Origin: a virus
Virus record (IMG/VR): IMGVR_UViG_3300008448_000749
Span: 1 to 22,048 of that record
Direction: 5' to 3' (one strand)
Length of the DNA: 22,048 nucleotides
The notes under the pieces were generated by a model. That model did not search any database and was not told the origin of the DNA. It saw only the letters and a program-made list of their open reading frames with translations. Made by a program: the position numbers and the translations under genes. This document shows positions 14,635 through 22,048 of this stretch, piece by piece (positions within the stretch are counted from its first letter, which is position 1; every line of letters starts with the position of its first letter).

Positions 14635-16956
14635 TTAAATCACTTCAGCGAAGTCTTGGCCTGTTCTGGTTGCAATGAAATTCACGAGAATAAATTCACT
14701 TGCTTTGACTGGTTTTAGATAGATGTCAATAACCAGCTCATTGCGATCAATCACATCAGGTGTGTTGTTGCGATGATCACACACGATTAAATAATCATAC
14801 AAGCCTTCATTTCTCTTAGCATTTTCAAAGAGAGGTGTAAGAACATTAACAACCTGAGTACGTGTAAAGATTGTATTTGGTTCAAACACGAAGTACTTCA
14901 GTACTCTCGCTGTTGGTTTTTCAAGAGCTAAGAAGAGACGGCGAACGTTAATACGATCAAATGCACTTGGCTTTTTGAACATCGTCTTTTGACCCCAGAT
15001 AACATATCCATCATTCGGGAAGAGACATACTGGATTCATGCCAATACGATATAGTAAATCTCTTTCCTTTTGATTTGGATTAATGGCGATATCAACAACG
15101 TTGCGAACTAAACCTCTTGTAAGACCAGCAGGGGCGATCCAAGGGAAACGATCTCTATCAGTTTCTGCGAATGCTCTTGCAGCCCATCCAGAGAATGGAA
15201 TCCAGCAATAATTATCAGAAGAACTATCATAGACTCTTACCCAGTTAGCATATGCTGCTGCATAAGATGTATTAGCACCGACATAAAGATTGCGTAGCGG
15301 CCAATATACTTGTTTGGAGAATGGATTATTAACACGATCACATTTTGATGTAAACACTCTGTAATCAATACCATCTACAAATAATTGACGAAGTGGATCC
15401 GAAACATGAATATGGTCGCGACGTGTCGATTCTGCAAAGTTTGCAAATTTGTTGAAGATGGTTTGGTGATCGGCACCCATGCCAGCAGCCGATCCTGTAT
15501 AGCTACCATCAGTGGAGCTTAGTGATGAAAATGCATTTGTAAATGTTGTATCATCAAAAATACCACCAAGCGAAGCCGATGTAACTTTCGTAGTAGCCCA
15601 AATTGTACTCAAGCCGCCATCGACTGTAACATCAATAGGAATTAGGTCTGGATTTGAAACGCACGCAAAAATGCGGTCAAGTTTGGTAGGAATATTACCA
15701 ATTACTTTATTGCTTTCTGGTGTTGTTGCGTATGTGCTAATAGCGTATAGGCTTCTCGATTCAGCGAAAGGTGCCGCAGAAAGCAAATTATTCGCGGCTG
15801 TGGTAGCTACGATAAATGATGTTGGTGTACCTACTCCTGTTGTTTTCCACGTGCGTACTTTCTTAGCAGGATTTCCGCTTGCATCAAGCCAATTGGTTGA
15901 TCTTGAAATAAATGGATTAACCAATACTTTCAAATTAGCAGAATTATTATTGACAACATCACCAATAAAGAATGACTTTGGTGGGCCCCCTAAAGGATCT
16001 GCAACTCGGCGCGAAGCATCGAGTGAACCTACATATGATTCTACCAGTACTTTGTCAAGAATATTTGTACCAGATCCGGCATAAATCGATTTACGTACTT
16101 TAAACAAGCCAATTGCAATTGCGTCATTGTAACTTGTTAAGTCAAATGTAAAGTTCGGAATTGATTCTAGAATCTCAGAAACAGAACCAGGCAATCCTGT
16201 GAATGATGCACTAAGTGCAAATGCAAGGCGTGTGGAATTAATGGTACTGAACGCAGTCGCGCTGCTGACTGATTTTACATTGATTACATCTGTATAATCT
16301 GTCGCAGGATTTGATGCTGCGTTGTCGATAACGCCAAGATAATAGCCTTCTTGGACATTATTTGTCATTGATCTTGATGTGTCAACCACAATCATACCAG
16401 CCTGTCCTAGATTATTAACATTTGTTAAATTATTGTATACAGAGCTAAGTGTGGTTGCTGAAATAGAAGCAGACCAACTAATATTATTGTTGATAATATC
16501 AAGATATTGATCATTTGTTAATTCAATGTGAACAGGTTCTGCTAAAACATATGTATCACCTGCAGAAAGTGTAATTACAGTACTTGCTGCAATATTGGCT
16601 GCGTTGTTGCTCGTAACAGAACTCGTGGATGCGATAATAGGATAAACTAAAGCGCCATATTTTTCACCATAACTGCTACCAGCACCATCTCCGTATGGAA
16701 TTCTTGTAGCAATAAGATTTGCACCGGAATTTAGATATTCACGGCATGTGTGATAAAAATATCTTTCAGCTGCGTTTGTAGGTTCGCCATAAACTGATTC
16801 AAATTCTGAAAAGCTGCTAATAGTAATAGGTTCTTCAGTTGGACCTTGGTTTGCATATCCAAGCACCCATGTATTTGTACCAACTGTCGGTTCAATACGT
16901 AGGGTTAAGTCGCGTTCTCTGATTTCTACTCCTGGTGATTCGATTGTACGTGCCAT
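14635..16956 (-). CDS. gp18: Contractile tail sheath protein, T4 gp18-like (773 aa)
   Basis: The subunit of the contractile sheath. The N-terminus has the hallmark SPGVEIRERDL (7-17) and VGTNTWVLGYANQGP (25-39), forming the inter-subunit linking arm and first conserved domain. The C-terminal third is highly typical: SKQVYWPLRNLYVG (547-560), PFSGWAARAFAETDRDRFPW (587-606), AGLTRGLVRNV (610-620), IWGQKTMF (653-660), and NVRRLFLALEK followed by the conserved C-terminal beta domain to residue 773. The middle (about 105-500) is Ser/Thr/Asn-rich and poorly conserved, as in surface-exposed sheath insertions, and makes it longer than T4 gp18 (659 aa). It lies between the tube paralogue and its own terminator. 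The start is supported by SPGVEI at the expected distance and a GTAAGTA box 10 bases upstream. Confidence 0.96.
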   Translation of the reverse strand: MARTIESPGVEIRERDLTLRIEPTVGTNTWVLGYANQGPTEEPITISSFSEFESVYGEPTNAAERYFYHTCREYLNSGANLIATRIPYGDGAGSSYGEKYGALVYPIIASTSSVTSNNAANIAASTVITLSAGDTYVLAEPVHIELTNDQYLDIINNNISWSASISATTLSSVYNNLTNVNNLGQAGMIVVDTSRSMTNNVQEGYYLGVIDNAASNPATDYTDVINVKSVSSATAFSTINSTRLAFALSASFTGLPGSVSEILESIPNFTFDLTSYNDAIAIGLFKVRKSIYAGSGTNILDKVLVESYVGSLDASRRVADPLGGPPKSFFIGDVVNNNSANLKVLVNPFISRSTNWLDASGNPAKKVRTWKTTGVGTPTSFIVATTAANNLLSAAPFAESRSLYAISTYATTPESNKVIGNIPTKLDRIFACVSNPDLIPIDVTVDGGLSTIWATTKVTSASLGGIFDDTTFTNAFSSLSSTDGSYTGSAAGMGADHQTIFNKFANFAESTRRDHIHVSDPLRQLFVDGIDYRVFTSKCDRVNNPFSKQVYWPLRNLYVGANTSYAAAYANWVRVYDSSSDNYCWIPFSGWAARAFAETDRDRFPWIAPAGLTRGLVRNVVDIAINPNQKERDLLYRIGMNPVCLFPNDGYVIWGQKTMFKKPSAFDRINVRRLFLALEKPTARVLKYFVFEPNTIFTRTQVVNVLTPLFENAKRNEGLYDYLIVCDHRNNTPDVIDRNELVIDIYLKPVKASEFILVNFIATRTGQDFAEVI

Positions 16957-16966
16957 AATTACAATC

Positions 16967-16973
16967 TACTTAC
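16967..16973 (-). promoter_or_regulatory. Late-promoter-like box GTAAGTA before the sheath gene
   Basis: GTAAGTA on the minus strand, 10 bases before the sheath ATG in the 42-base gap after the tube-paralogue gene. It is the most divergent member of the set and is called mainly because of its position. Confidence 0.35.
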
Positions 16974-16998
16974 ATTTTTCTTATCGGGGGTTTTTAAA

Positions 16999-17631
16999 TT
17001 AGTCGCAATTTTGTGTAGAATTGTCTACAACAGGATCATTTACAGTATCAAAAGAAGTATCGCATATTAAGTCAGCATAAAACTGAGAATACATAAAGCT
17101 GAAGCTGCAAGTAACTAATCCATCACTTTGGTATGACCATTCAACACCACCAAGAAATGTAGGGAATGCATTTGTGTATACAAATTTAATTGTCTGTGCT
17201 TTTTGATACTCATCTAATGCATATATTGTAAGATTTGTCTGGTATCCTATTCCAGGCATTCCTCTAACTATCTGTCCTACATTTTTAGCATCATATATGC
17301 CATGCTGATCGTCGGATATAAAATCAAGCCATTTATAAATAAACCAATAATTATTAAATTCATTGTCAATTATAAATTTTACGGTTATAGGTTCTGGCGC
17401 AGATTTACTGTGCTGAGAAATTGCAAATGATTGCCCACCAAATCTATCGACTTGATAATTGACATTAATGCTTGGTATTATAGATCCATTGATCGTATAT
17501 TGCATTGAATTGACATTAAGCAATTTTTGCTCTCTGGCATTTTTTGTTTTTAAATGTCTTAATGCTGGTGGTGCATCAATAACCAGTAAAAATCTATCTA
17601 CTGTTTGTTTATTTAATGGACTAGAAATCAT
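16999..17631 (-). CDS. Second tail-tube-family protein (gp19/gp54-like paralogue)
   Basis: The conserved-looking part begins MISSPLNKQTVDRFLLVIDA, so I place the start at ATG 17631, overlapping the terminase stop by 11 bases; this gives 210 residues. An in-frame ATG at 17694 would add 21 residues read through terminase DNA. The 17631 start also has an exact TATAAATA box 5 bases upstream. The pattern matches T4-type tube proteins: a beta strand SINVNYQVDRFGG, VKFIIDNEFNNYWFIYKWLD where the family has its helix, then TIYALDEYQKAQTIKFVYTN, FPTFLGGVEWSYQSDGLVTC and FSFMYSQF. T4 has a second tube-fold protein (gp54) that initiates the tube on the baseplate, which is one possible role. A minor tube or terminator-adaptor protein is the alternative. 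Confidence 0.75.
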   Translation of the reverse strand: MISSPLNKQTVDRFLLVIDAPPALRHLKTKNAREQKLLNVNSMQYTINGSIIPSINVNYQVDRFGGQSFAISQHSKSAPEPITVKFIIDNEFNNYWFIYKWLDFISDDQHGIYDAKNVGQIVRGMPGIGYQTNLTIYALDEYQKAQTIKFVYTNAFPTFLGGVEWSYQSDGLVTCSFSFMYSQFYADLICDTSFDTVNDPVVDNSTQNCD

Positions 17632-19306
17632 ATAGATATTTATAATCCTCTTCTGTAAACGAATCTGCTGTATTGAAGTAAACAGGCGACGCATTATAGT
17701 ATACAGGATCTATACTTTGCCTTAGTTCACTTAATTGCATTGATTCATAGAACATATTTGGGTCTGTTAATTTAGAAACCTTACCATTACGATCTCTATC
17801 ATATACATCAAAGTATTTTTCTGCAATGCCGTTCTCAATAGAGAAAAGAGCCCATATCATTGCCATTACTCTATCATCCCAAATATTTTTACCGTTGATC
17901 TTTTTCCAAATGCCGTTTGAATGTTTTACAAAGGTTCGCATTTCTTCGATTAAACTACCACTTCGAATATCTACACATTTCAGCATATGCACCCAATAGC
18001 GCATATTTAAAACAGCATCATGTCTTACATTTGTATGGCTAAAAATTCCTCTTCTGGTGAAGTCTGCTTGTTTTGAAGGCAAATAATCTATTAATCTAGT
18101 ATAATGATAATTTGAAACTAAAGTATCGACAACGGTGCCGCCCATATTATTTCTTTCAATACCAATTATTGGCATGCCCCATTGCAATGCCATTTGATAT
18201 AATTTTCTTGTAAAGGTAAGAGGTTCGGCTGTTCTATTATGATATTCGGCTACTTGTTTGATCATTCCTAAATCAGTAATATCAAATACCTCAACAACAG
18301 AAGCGGCTTCGCCAATACCATCGGAAACGTCTACACCCATTACATATACTTTACTTTTATCCGGGAAATCATATATTTTATAATGCTCATCATCAAGCTC
18401 CATAATAGGATCTTGAACCTTGGATCTCAATTCTTCTATAAATTCTTCATCAACAGAACCACCCCCAGTACTAATAAATTTGTTATCATATTCTTGCGCA
18501 AATGCTTCCTCATCACCGTTTAAACTAGCAAGCATTGCTTCTTTCCATTTTTTACCACGACCAGGAACATCAGTCCAATGAATAGATTCTGCATGCCATT
18601 GATCATCTGTACTTTCCGGATCTACTGATGTCGCTTTTTTATAAATCTCATAAAACATATTATCAGTGCCATTTGCAGTACTGACTACAAAAATTTGCGA
18701 TGTTTTGGATGAAGAAATCGTAGCAGATATCGACTTCCAGAATTGCGACATAATATTCGGAGCAATAAATGCCATTTCATCGACGATGATTAAATTAGCA
18801 GCTTTACCACGACCTGTATTCACCGATGTTGTTTCAACGGATAGATAAGAACCATTTTCAAGCTTCATTCCAGTTTCGCCCCATTTTTCAACACCAGGCT
18901 TAATCCAATTTGGCAATTGTTCATACGCCAATTTTATACGACTAAAAATTTCAATAGCAGTATCTTCGCGGTTAGCAGCAATAACAATACGTTGATGTTT
19001 ATTGAAACAAGCTCTCCATAATGAGTAAACACACATTAGTGTACTTTTACCAACCTGACGAGATGCTAAAGTGATAACAAATCGGTGTTTACAAAGAGAT
19101 TTGAGAATTCTTTTTTGTGCAGGATACAACTCAATTTTTTTAATACCATCGTCTACATTGACAATAATAAAATAATTTTGCGCGAAATGAATGAGGTCTT
19201 TTTTACTACGAGCAATCTCCTCGATCATCTCAGGAGTATAATCGTGTTTTGTCTCTGGCAATGGAAGATTCTCATTGTTCAGATAATGTGTTCTTTTTGA
19301 AATCAT
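17621..19306 (-). CDS. terL: Terminase large subunit (TerL), T4 gp17-like (561 aa)
   Basis: The ATP-driven DNA packaging motor and headful nuclease. The ATPase domain shows Walker A SRQVGKST (82-89), Walker B LIIVDEMAF (172-180, D176/E177 acting) and the coupling motif STANG (209-213). The RNase H-fold nuclease shows GVDVSDG (D326), IGIERNN (E384) and the final WDDRVMA (D477/D478), so both activities look intact. A Gly-rich linker (STGGGSVDEE, about 279-288) separates the domains. The length is close to T4 gp17 (610 aa). It starts in a 4-base ATGA overlap with the 145-aa gene, indicating translational coupling to fibre-region genes. Its stop, TAG, overlaps the tube-paralogue start. No late box precedes its ATG. 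No small terminase is visible in this window. Confidence 0.97.
   Translation of the reverse strand: MISKRTHYLNNENLPLPETKHDYTPEMIEEIARSKKDLIHFAQNYFIIVNVDDGIKKIELYPAQKRILKSLCKHRFVITLASRQVGKSTLMCVYSLWRACFNKHQRIVIAANREDTAIEIFSRIKLAYEQLPNWIKPGVEKWGETGMKLENGSYLSVETTSVNTGRGKAANLIIVDEMAFIAPNIMSQFWKSISATISSSKTSQIFVVSTANGTDNMFYEIYKKATSVDPESTDDQWHAESIHWTDVPGRGKKWKEAMLASLNGDEEAFAQEYDNKFISTGGGSVDEEFIEELRSKVQDPIMELDDEHYKIYDFPDKSKVYVMGVDVSDGIGEAASVVEVFDITDLGMIKQVAEYHNRTAEPLTFTRKLYQMALQWGMPIIGIERNNMGGTVVDTLVSNYHYTRLIDYLPSKQADFTRRGIFSHTNVRHDAVLNMRYWVHMLKCVDIRSGSLIEEMRTFVKHSNGIWKKINGKNIWDDRVMAMIWALFSIENGIAEKYFDVYDRDRNGKVSKLTDPNMFYESMQLSELRQSIDPVYYNASPVYFNTADSFTEEDYKYLYDF
17637..17644 (-). promoter_or_regulatory. 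Exact T4 late-promoter box TATAAATA before the tube-paralogue gene
   Basis: TATAAATA on the minus strand, inside the 3' end of the terminase gene and 5 bases before the ATG at 17631. It is the only exact consensus match in the set and decides the start choice for this gene. Confidence 0.6.
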
Positions 19307-19740
19307 GTTATATTTGGCGGTGCTAAAAGTTGAGTAACTCTTTGTGCTGTTAATATATTTCTTGCTACTAATATTTGCATGGCATTAACGACTCTAGGAT
19401 CATCACTCCATACTTCGGATGGCCATACAGACAGCGCTACTAATAAATATTTAACCTCCGCCTCATTTCTCGATACAATAGATAATTGCTCTGCTTCTGT
19501 AAATTCTCCCCAAAAATGAGCAGTGGTTGGCCATACTTTACGATTGGGTGGTATTGGTTTTGCTATTAATTCCCAAACACCTTGACCCCATACACAATCG
19601 TGGATTTTTGGATCATATTGTGGTTTATCTGGTAATATAGCAAATCTTGTTGCTCTTGGATGATTATTGGCTACCCAAGTATTCCATGTACTCGCATTTA
19701 CTTCATGCAGACTATAGTCGGTTGTGTTGTATATTGTCAT
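19303..19740 (-). CDS. Unknown 145-aa protein coupled to terminase
   Basis: No family recognised with confidence. The N-terminal two thirds are Trp/Pro-rich and probably a compact fold (HDCVWGQGVWELIAK, then NRKVWPTTAHFWGEFTEAEQ). The last third looks like an all-helical bundle (LLVALSVWPSEVWSDD then NAMQILVARNILTAQRVTQL). Such a C-terminus occurs in small phage proteins encoded beside tail fibres, from general recollection rather than a search. Both ends are fixed by 4-base ATGA overlaps, with the LamG gene upstream and terminase downstream. A fibre accessory or assembly role is the most natural guess, because the genes before it encode fibre-type proteins. Confidence 0.85.
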   Translation of the reverse strand: MTIYNTTDYSLHEVNASTWNTWVANNHPRATRFAILPDKPQYDPKIHDCVWGQGVWELIAKPIPPNRKVWPTTAHFWGEFTEAEQLSIVSRNEAEVKYLLVALSVWPSEVWSDDPRVVNAMQILVARNILTAQRVTQLLAPPNIT

Positions 19741-20411
19741 GGTATTAAATTTGGATGGCTAACAGTTGATACATTTGTTTCAGTTCCTATAGTAAATTGC
19801 AAATTGACTGGTGTTCGATGCCTCACTAACGGGGCATAAAATTCTAATGATTGAGGTGCAATGTATTTTGGTGAAAATCCTTTAGCCAAAGCAGCGACTT
19901 CAGCATCTGATAATTCTGCACTCCAAATAGCAGCATCTGCAAATCCTCCAGGTAAACCTCTATCTGCGGCAGATCTATTTCCAATGGTTAATGGTGCATT
20001 TGTATCACTTGTTCGTGTCCCGCTACCTGTGCTATTTAAAACAAGAGCTGCTGGTGTGCCATTTATCCAAATTTTTGCGTTTGATGTTGTACCCGGGAAT
20101 GTACCATCCCAATATCCAGCAACATGCTGCCATTTATTTGTTCCTGCAGACAAAAGAGCTGTTTGGGTATTAACTATATAGTTTGAAAACGAGCCTACTA
20201 CACCAATAGCAACACGGCCATCACCAGCATAAAAATACATTAAATATCCACCAGGGGATTCTTTGGCTATTAATCTTGGAAATGTTCCTGTTGTAAAACT
20301 AACAGGTCTAATCCAACAAGCTATTGTAAATTTTGCGATATTATCTAACGGCGATGCTCTATATGAATATGTTAATCTTGAAGTATTTGAATTACTCAAC
20401 TCAATAGCCAT
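19737..20411 (-). CDS. LamG/concanavalin A-like fold protein, probable fibre or adhesin (224 aa)
   Basis: A single jelly-roll domain of the LamG_3 type spans nearly the whole protein: FTIACWIRP (28-36), the hairpin GGYLMYFYAGDGRVAIG (54-70), KWQHVAGYWDG (93-103, the hallmark W-H strand), KIWINGTPA (113-121), LTIGNRS (141-147) and GGFADAAIWSAELSDAEVAA (155-174). The closing IWSAELSDAEVAAL helix is typical of the family. LamG domains commonly bind carbohydrates or cell-surface polymers, so a receptor-binding or decoration role is inferred. It starts 3 bases after the stop of the repeat-fibre gene and ends in an ATGA overlap with the 145-aa gene. It is a second, independent LamG module besides that in the 1091-aa protein, with a much shorter, uninterrupted form. 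Confidence 0.92.
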   Translation of the reverse strand: MAIELSNSNTSRLTYSYRASPLDNIAKFTIACWIRPVSFTTGTFPRLIAKESPGGYLMYFYAGDGRVAIGVVGSFSNYIVNTQTALLSAGTNKWQHVAGYWDGTFPGTTSNAKIWINGTPAALVLNSTGSGTRTSDTNAPLTIGNRSAADRGLPGGFADAAIWSAELSDAEVAALAKGFSPKYIAPQSLEFYAPLVRHRTPVNLQFTIGTETNVSTVSHPNLIP

Positions 20412-20414
20412 AGA

Positions 20415-22048
20415 TTATGAAATGGGTTGTAATACCGTCGCTTGAACAGCAATCAGTTCGACGTCACCTCTTGCGAAATCATTATTGATGTCGCGGCGAA
20501 TACGAACTCTAAAATAATCATTAGCGGATAATGTCGACAATGCTGAATATCCTAATGTAGTTGATGTGACCTTTGATACACCGGATGTTGTAGGCACTGT
20601 TGCACCAATGATAGTGGCAGAATTGCTCCAAATCATACTAACCGAATCAAGGCTGCTTAAATCAAGAGATTGCGTATCGACAATCCATCCGACCGTACAA
20701 AGTGCATTTGTTTCCGTAGTGCAAGACCATCTTACAGCAATTTCCATGCCCCCTGTGAAATTTGTACTAATTGGAATTACTACAGGGAATATAGCTGCAT
20801 TTTCTGTTGTTTCAGTAAAGTCTAATACGTCAATACCTCCTCTTGTATCAAGTGTTGCGAAGTTTGCAGATGGTGGTTGATTGTGTCTTGGAAACCATGT
20901 TTTTAATAACGTAGCACGAGCACTACTTGTAGAACCACCCCATGTACTGCTATTAGTAGTTACAGTTGTATATACATTATTCCAATTTGCACTATTAGCT
21001 GTAAGGTTAGTATACGCTTGATTCCAGTTGCCGCTGTTAGCAGTCACTGTATTATTGACCGCAGAATTGCTTGTACTGGTGCCCCATGTACTACTATTAG
21101 CAGTTACTGTTGTGTACGTTAAATTCCAATTACCACTATTAGCAGATGTTGTACTGAAAGCATTATTCCAATTACCACTATTGGCTGTAAGATTAGTATA
21201 GCTTTGATTCCAATTACCACTATTAGCAGTAAGGTTTGTATACGATTGATTCCAATTACTACTAGTACTCGACAATGCTGTATAACTTTGGTTCCAGTTT
21301 GAACTATTAGCAGATGTTACATTGAAAGCATTATTCCAATTACCACTATTGACTGTAAGATTAGTATAGCTTTGATTCCAGCTTGCACTATTAGCAGATG
21401 TTGTATTGAAAGCATTGTTCCAATTACCACTATTGACTGTAAGATTAGTATAGCTTTGATTCCAATTACCACTATTAGCAGTAAGATTAGTATAGCTTTG
21501 ATTCCAATTTGCACTTGTGCTTGTAAGGGCCACAAATCCTTGATTCCATCTTGCACTATTGGATGTGAGATTTGTATATGATTGATTCCAATTACTGCTA
21601 TTAGCAGTAAGATTAGTATAGCTTTGATTCCAGCTTGCACTATTAGCAGATGTTGTATTGAAAGCATTGTTCCAATTCGCACTATTAGCAGTAAGGTTTG
21701 TATACGATTGATTCCAGCTTGCACTATTAGCAGATGTTGTACTGAAAGTATTATTCCAATTACTGCTATTAGCAGTAAGATTAGTATAGCTTTGATTCCA
21801 ATTGCCACTATTAGCAGTCACTGTATTATTGACCGCAGAATTGCTTGTGCTGGCCCCCCAAGATGCACTATTCGCTTGTACAATTGAATAAGTCGAATTC
21901 CATGTTGCACTAGTTGACGTTAAAGCAACGTATGATTGATTCCAATTACTGCTATTAGCTGTAACAACATTATTAACTGCGGAATTACTAGCACCAATAC
22001 CCCATGTGCTGCTATTTGATTGCACTGTTGAGTAAGTTGAATTCCAAT
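20415..22048 (-). CDS. Tail-fibre-like repeat protein, C-terminal part, open at right edge
   Basis: The reading frame continues to the right edge. The GTG at 22025 is not the start, because codons upstream of it still read the repeat (WNSTYSTVQS). The first ~370 visible residues are about 25 tandem copies of a 14-residue unit, consensus NSxxWNQSYTNLTA; three copies are expanded to 20 residues (NSSTWG...SNSAVNNxVTA). The last ~160 residues form a distinct beta-rich domain starting LLKTWFPRHNQPPSANFATL and including GMEIAVRWSCT and YFRVRIRRD, similar to C-terminal domains I recall in environmental phage virion proteins. The unit's Trp, Tyr and Leu fall at 4-3 spacing over two heptads, suggesting an elongated trimeric shaft. 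It is first in a coupled group ending in terminase. A long fibre or whisker is likely; the attachment end is outside the window. Confidence 0.9.
   Translation of the reverse strand, partial: WNSTYSTVQSNSSTWGIGASNSAVNNVVTANSSNWNQSYVALTSTSATWNSTYSIVQANSASWGASTSNSAVNNTVTANSGNWNQSYTNLTANSSNWNNTFSTTSANSASWNQSYTNLTANSANWNNAFNTTSANSASWNQSYTNLTANSSNWNQSYTNLTSNSARWNQGFVALTSTSANWNQSYTNLTANSGNWNQSYTNLTVNSGNWNNAFNTTSANSASWNQSYTNLTVNSGNWNNAFNVTSANSSNWNQSYTALSSTSSNWNQSYTNLTANSGNWNQSYTNLTANSGNWNNAFSTTSANSGNWNLTYTTVTANSSTWGTSTSNSAVNNTVTANSGNWNQAYTNLTANSANWNNVYTTVTTNSSTWGGSTSSARATLLKTWFPRHNQPPSANFATLDTRGGIDVLDFTETTENAAIFPVVIPISTNFTGGMEIAVRWSCTTETNALCTVGWIVDTQSLDLSSLDSVSMIWSNSATIIGATVPTTSGVSKVTSTTLGYSALSTLSANDYFRVRIRRDINNDFARGDVELIAVQATVLQPIS
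20934..22048 (-). repeat. 42-bp tandem repeat array encoding the fibre shaft
   Basis: About 25 degenerate tandem 42-bp units, in frame with the fibre gene, continue to the window edge. Many neighbouring units differ at only a few bases. Two unit types, ending QSYTNLTA and NNAFNTTSA in protein terms, alternate in places, giving an 84-bp higher-order period. Three units are lengthened by 18 bp. The array has no unique spacers and is a coding repeat, not CRISPR. Confidence 0.93.

Noticed and set aside
15512-16084. A 190-codon plus-strand frame
   Set aside because: It is antisense inside the tail sheath gene, whose protein is clearly recognisable at both ends.
17632-17694. Upstream in-frame start for the tube paralogue (ATG 17694)
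   Set aside because: It would add 21 Arg/Gln/Ile-rich residues read through terminase DNA. The start at 17631 has TATAAATA at the common 5-base spacing.
21317-21808. A 163-codon minus-strand frame encoding a very hydrophobic repetitive peptide (AILILLLIAVIGI)
   Set aside because: It is the 42-bp fibre repeat read in another frame. Because the unit length is a multiple of 3, every frame stays open; it is not a membrane protein gene.
22023-22025. GTG as the start of the repeat-fibre gene
   Set aside because: The frame stays open to the window edge and the repeat continues upstream, so the gene is cut by the window.
20934-22048. Possible CRISPR array or diversity-generating target
   Set aside because: The repeats are contiguous, coding and without unique spacers, and no Cas or reverse transcriptase gene is in the window.
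1-22048. Recoded stop codons (as in some huge phages)
   Set aside because: TAA, TGA and TAG all occur as plausible stops at gene ends (terminase ends in TAG), and no gene needs a read-through.

Overview
The window is a piece of a large, AT-rich (roughly one-third G+C by eye), tightly packed genome of a tailed phage with a contractile tail. The T4-type core is clear: a large terminase (gp17-like), tail sheath (gp18-like), tail tube (gp19-like) with a second tube-family protein, a T4 RNase H/FEN-type 5'-nuclease and a gp1-like deoxynucleoside monophosphate kinase. Genes stop with TAA, TGA and TAG, so the code looks standard. No tRNA, CRISPR, IS element, integrase or attachment site is visible, and no stretch above about 80 bases lacks a gene. 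The host cannot be named. The near absence of Shine-Dalgarno sites fits hosts with SD-independent initiation, such as Bacteroidota or some cyanobacteria, but this is only a hint.

Layout from right to left on the minus strand: a tail-fibre-like protein built of about 25 tandem 14-residue repeats, open at the right edge (20415-22048), then a LamG-fold protein, a 145-residue unknown, terminase, a tail-tube paralogue, the sheath with an intrinsic terminator, a 116-residue unknown and the tail tube. A plus-strand block (10351-13553) follows with eight small or metabolic genes: dNMP kinase, an overlapping 114-residue unknown, RNase H, and five small proteins including a membrane-anchored zinc ribbon. 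Left of it the minus strand resumes with three virion-type proteins: a PKD-like protein, a 1091-residue protein with a beta-propeller nested in a LamG domain, and a giant protein of at least 2142 residues that runs off the left edge while inside an NHL-like propeller.

The minus-strand genes are the likely late (virion) program. Seven of their starts carry a T4-late-promoter-like box (TATAAATA, CATAAATA, CTAAATA, CTAAGTA or GTAAGTA) only 5-12 bases before the ATG, which would give leaderless or nearly leaderless transcripts. The plus-strand block looks like an early/middle nucleotide-metabolism and replication cassette lodged inside the tail region. It meets the late genes at a zero-gap convergent junction, where a 13-bp hairpin sits inside the last plus-strand gene. 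The most distinctive biology is the set of large adhesion- or baseplate-like proteins assembled from LamG, NHL-propeller and PKD modules.
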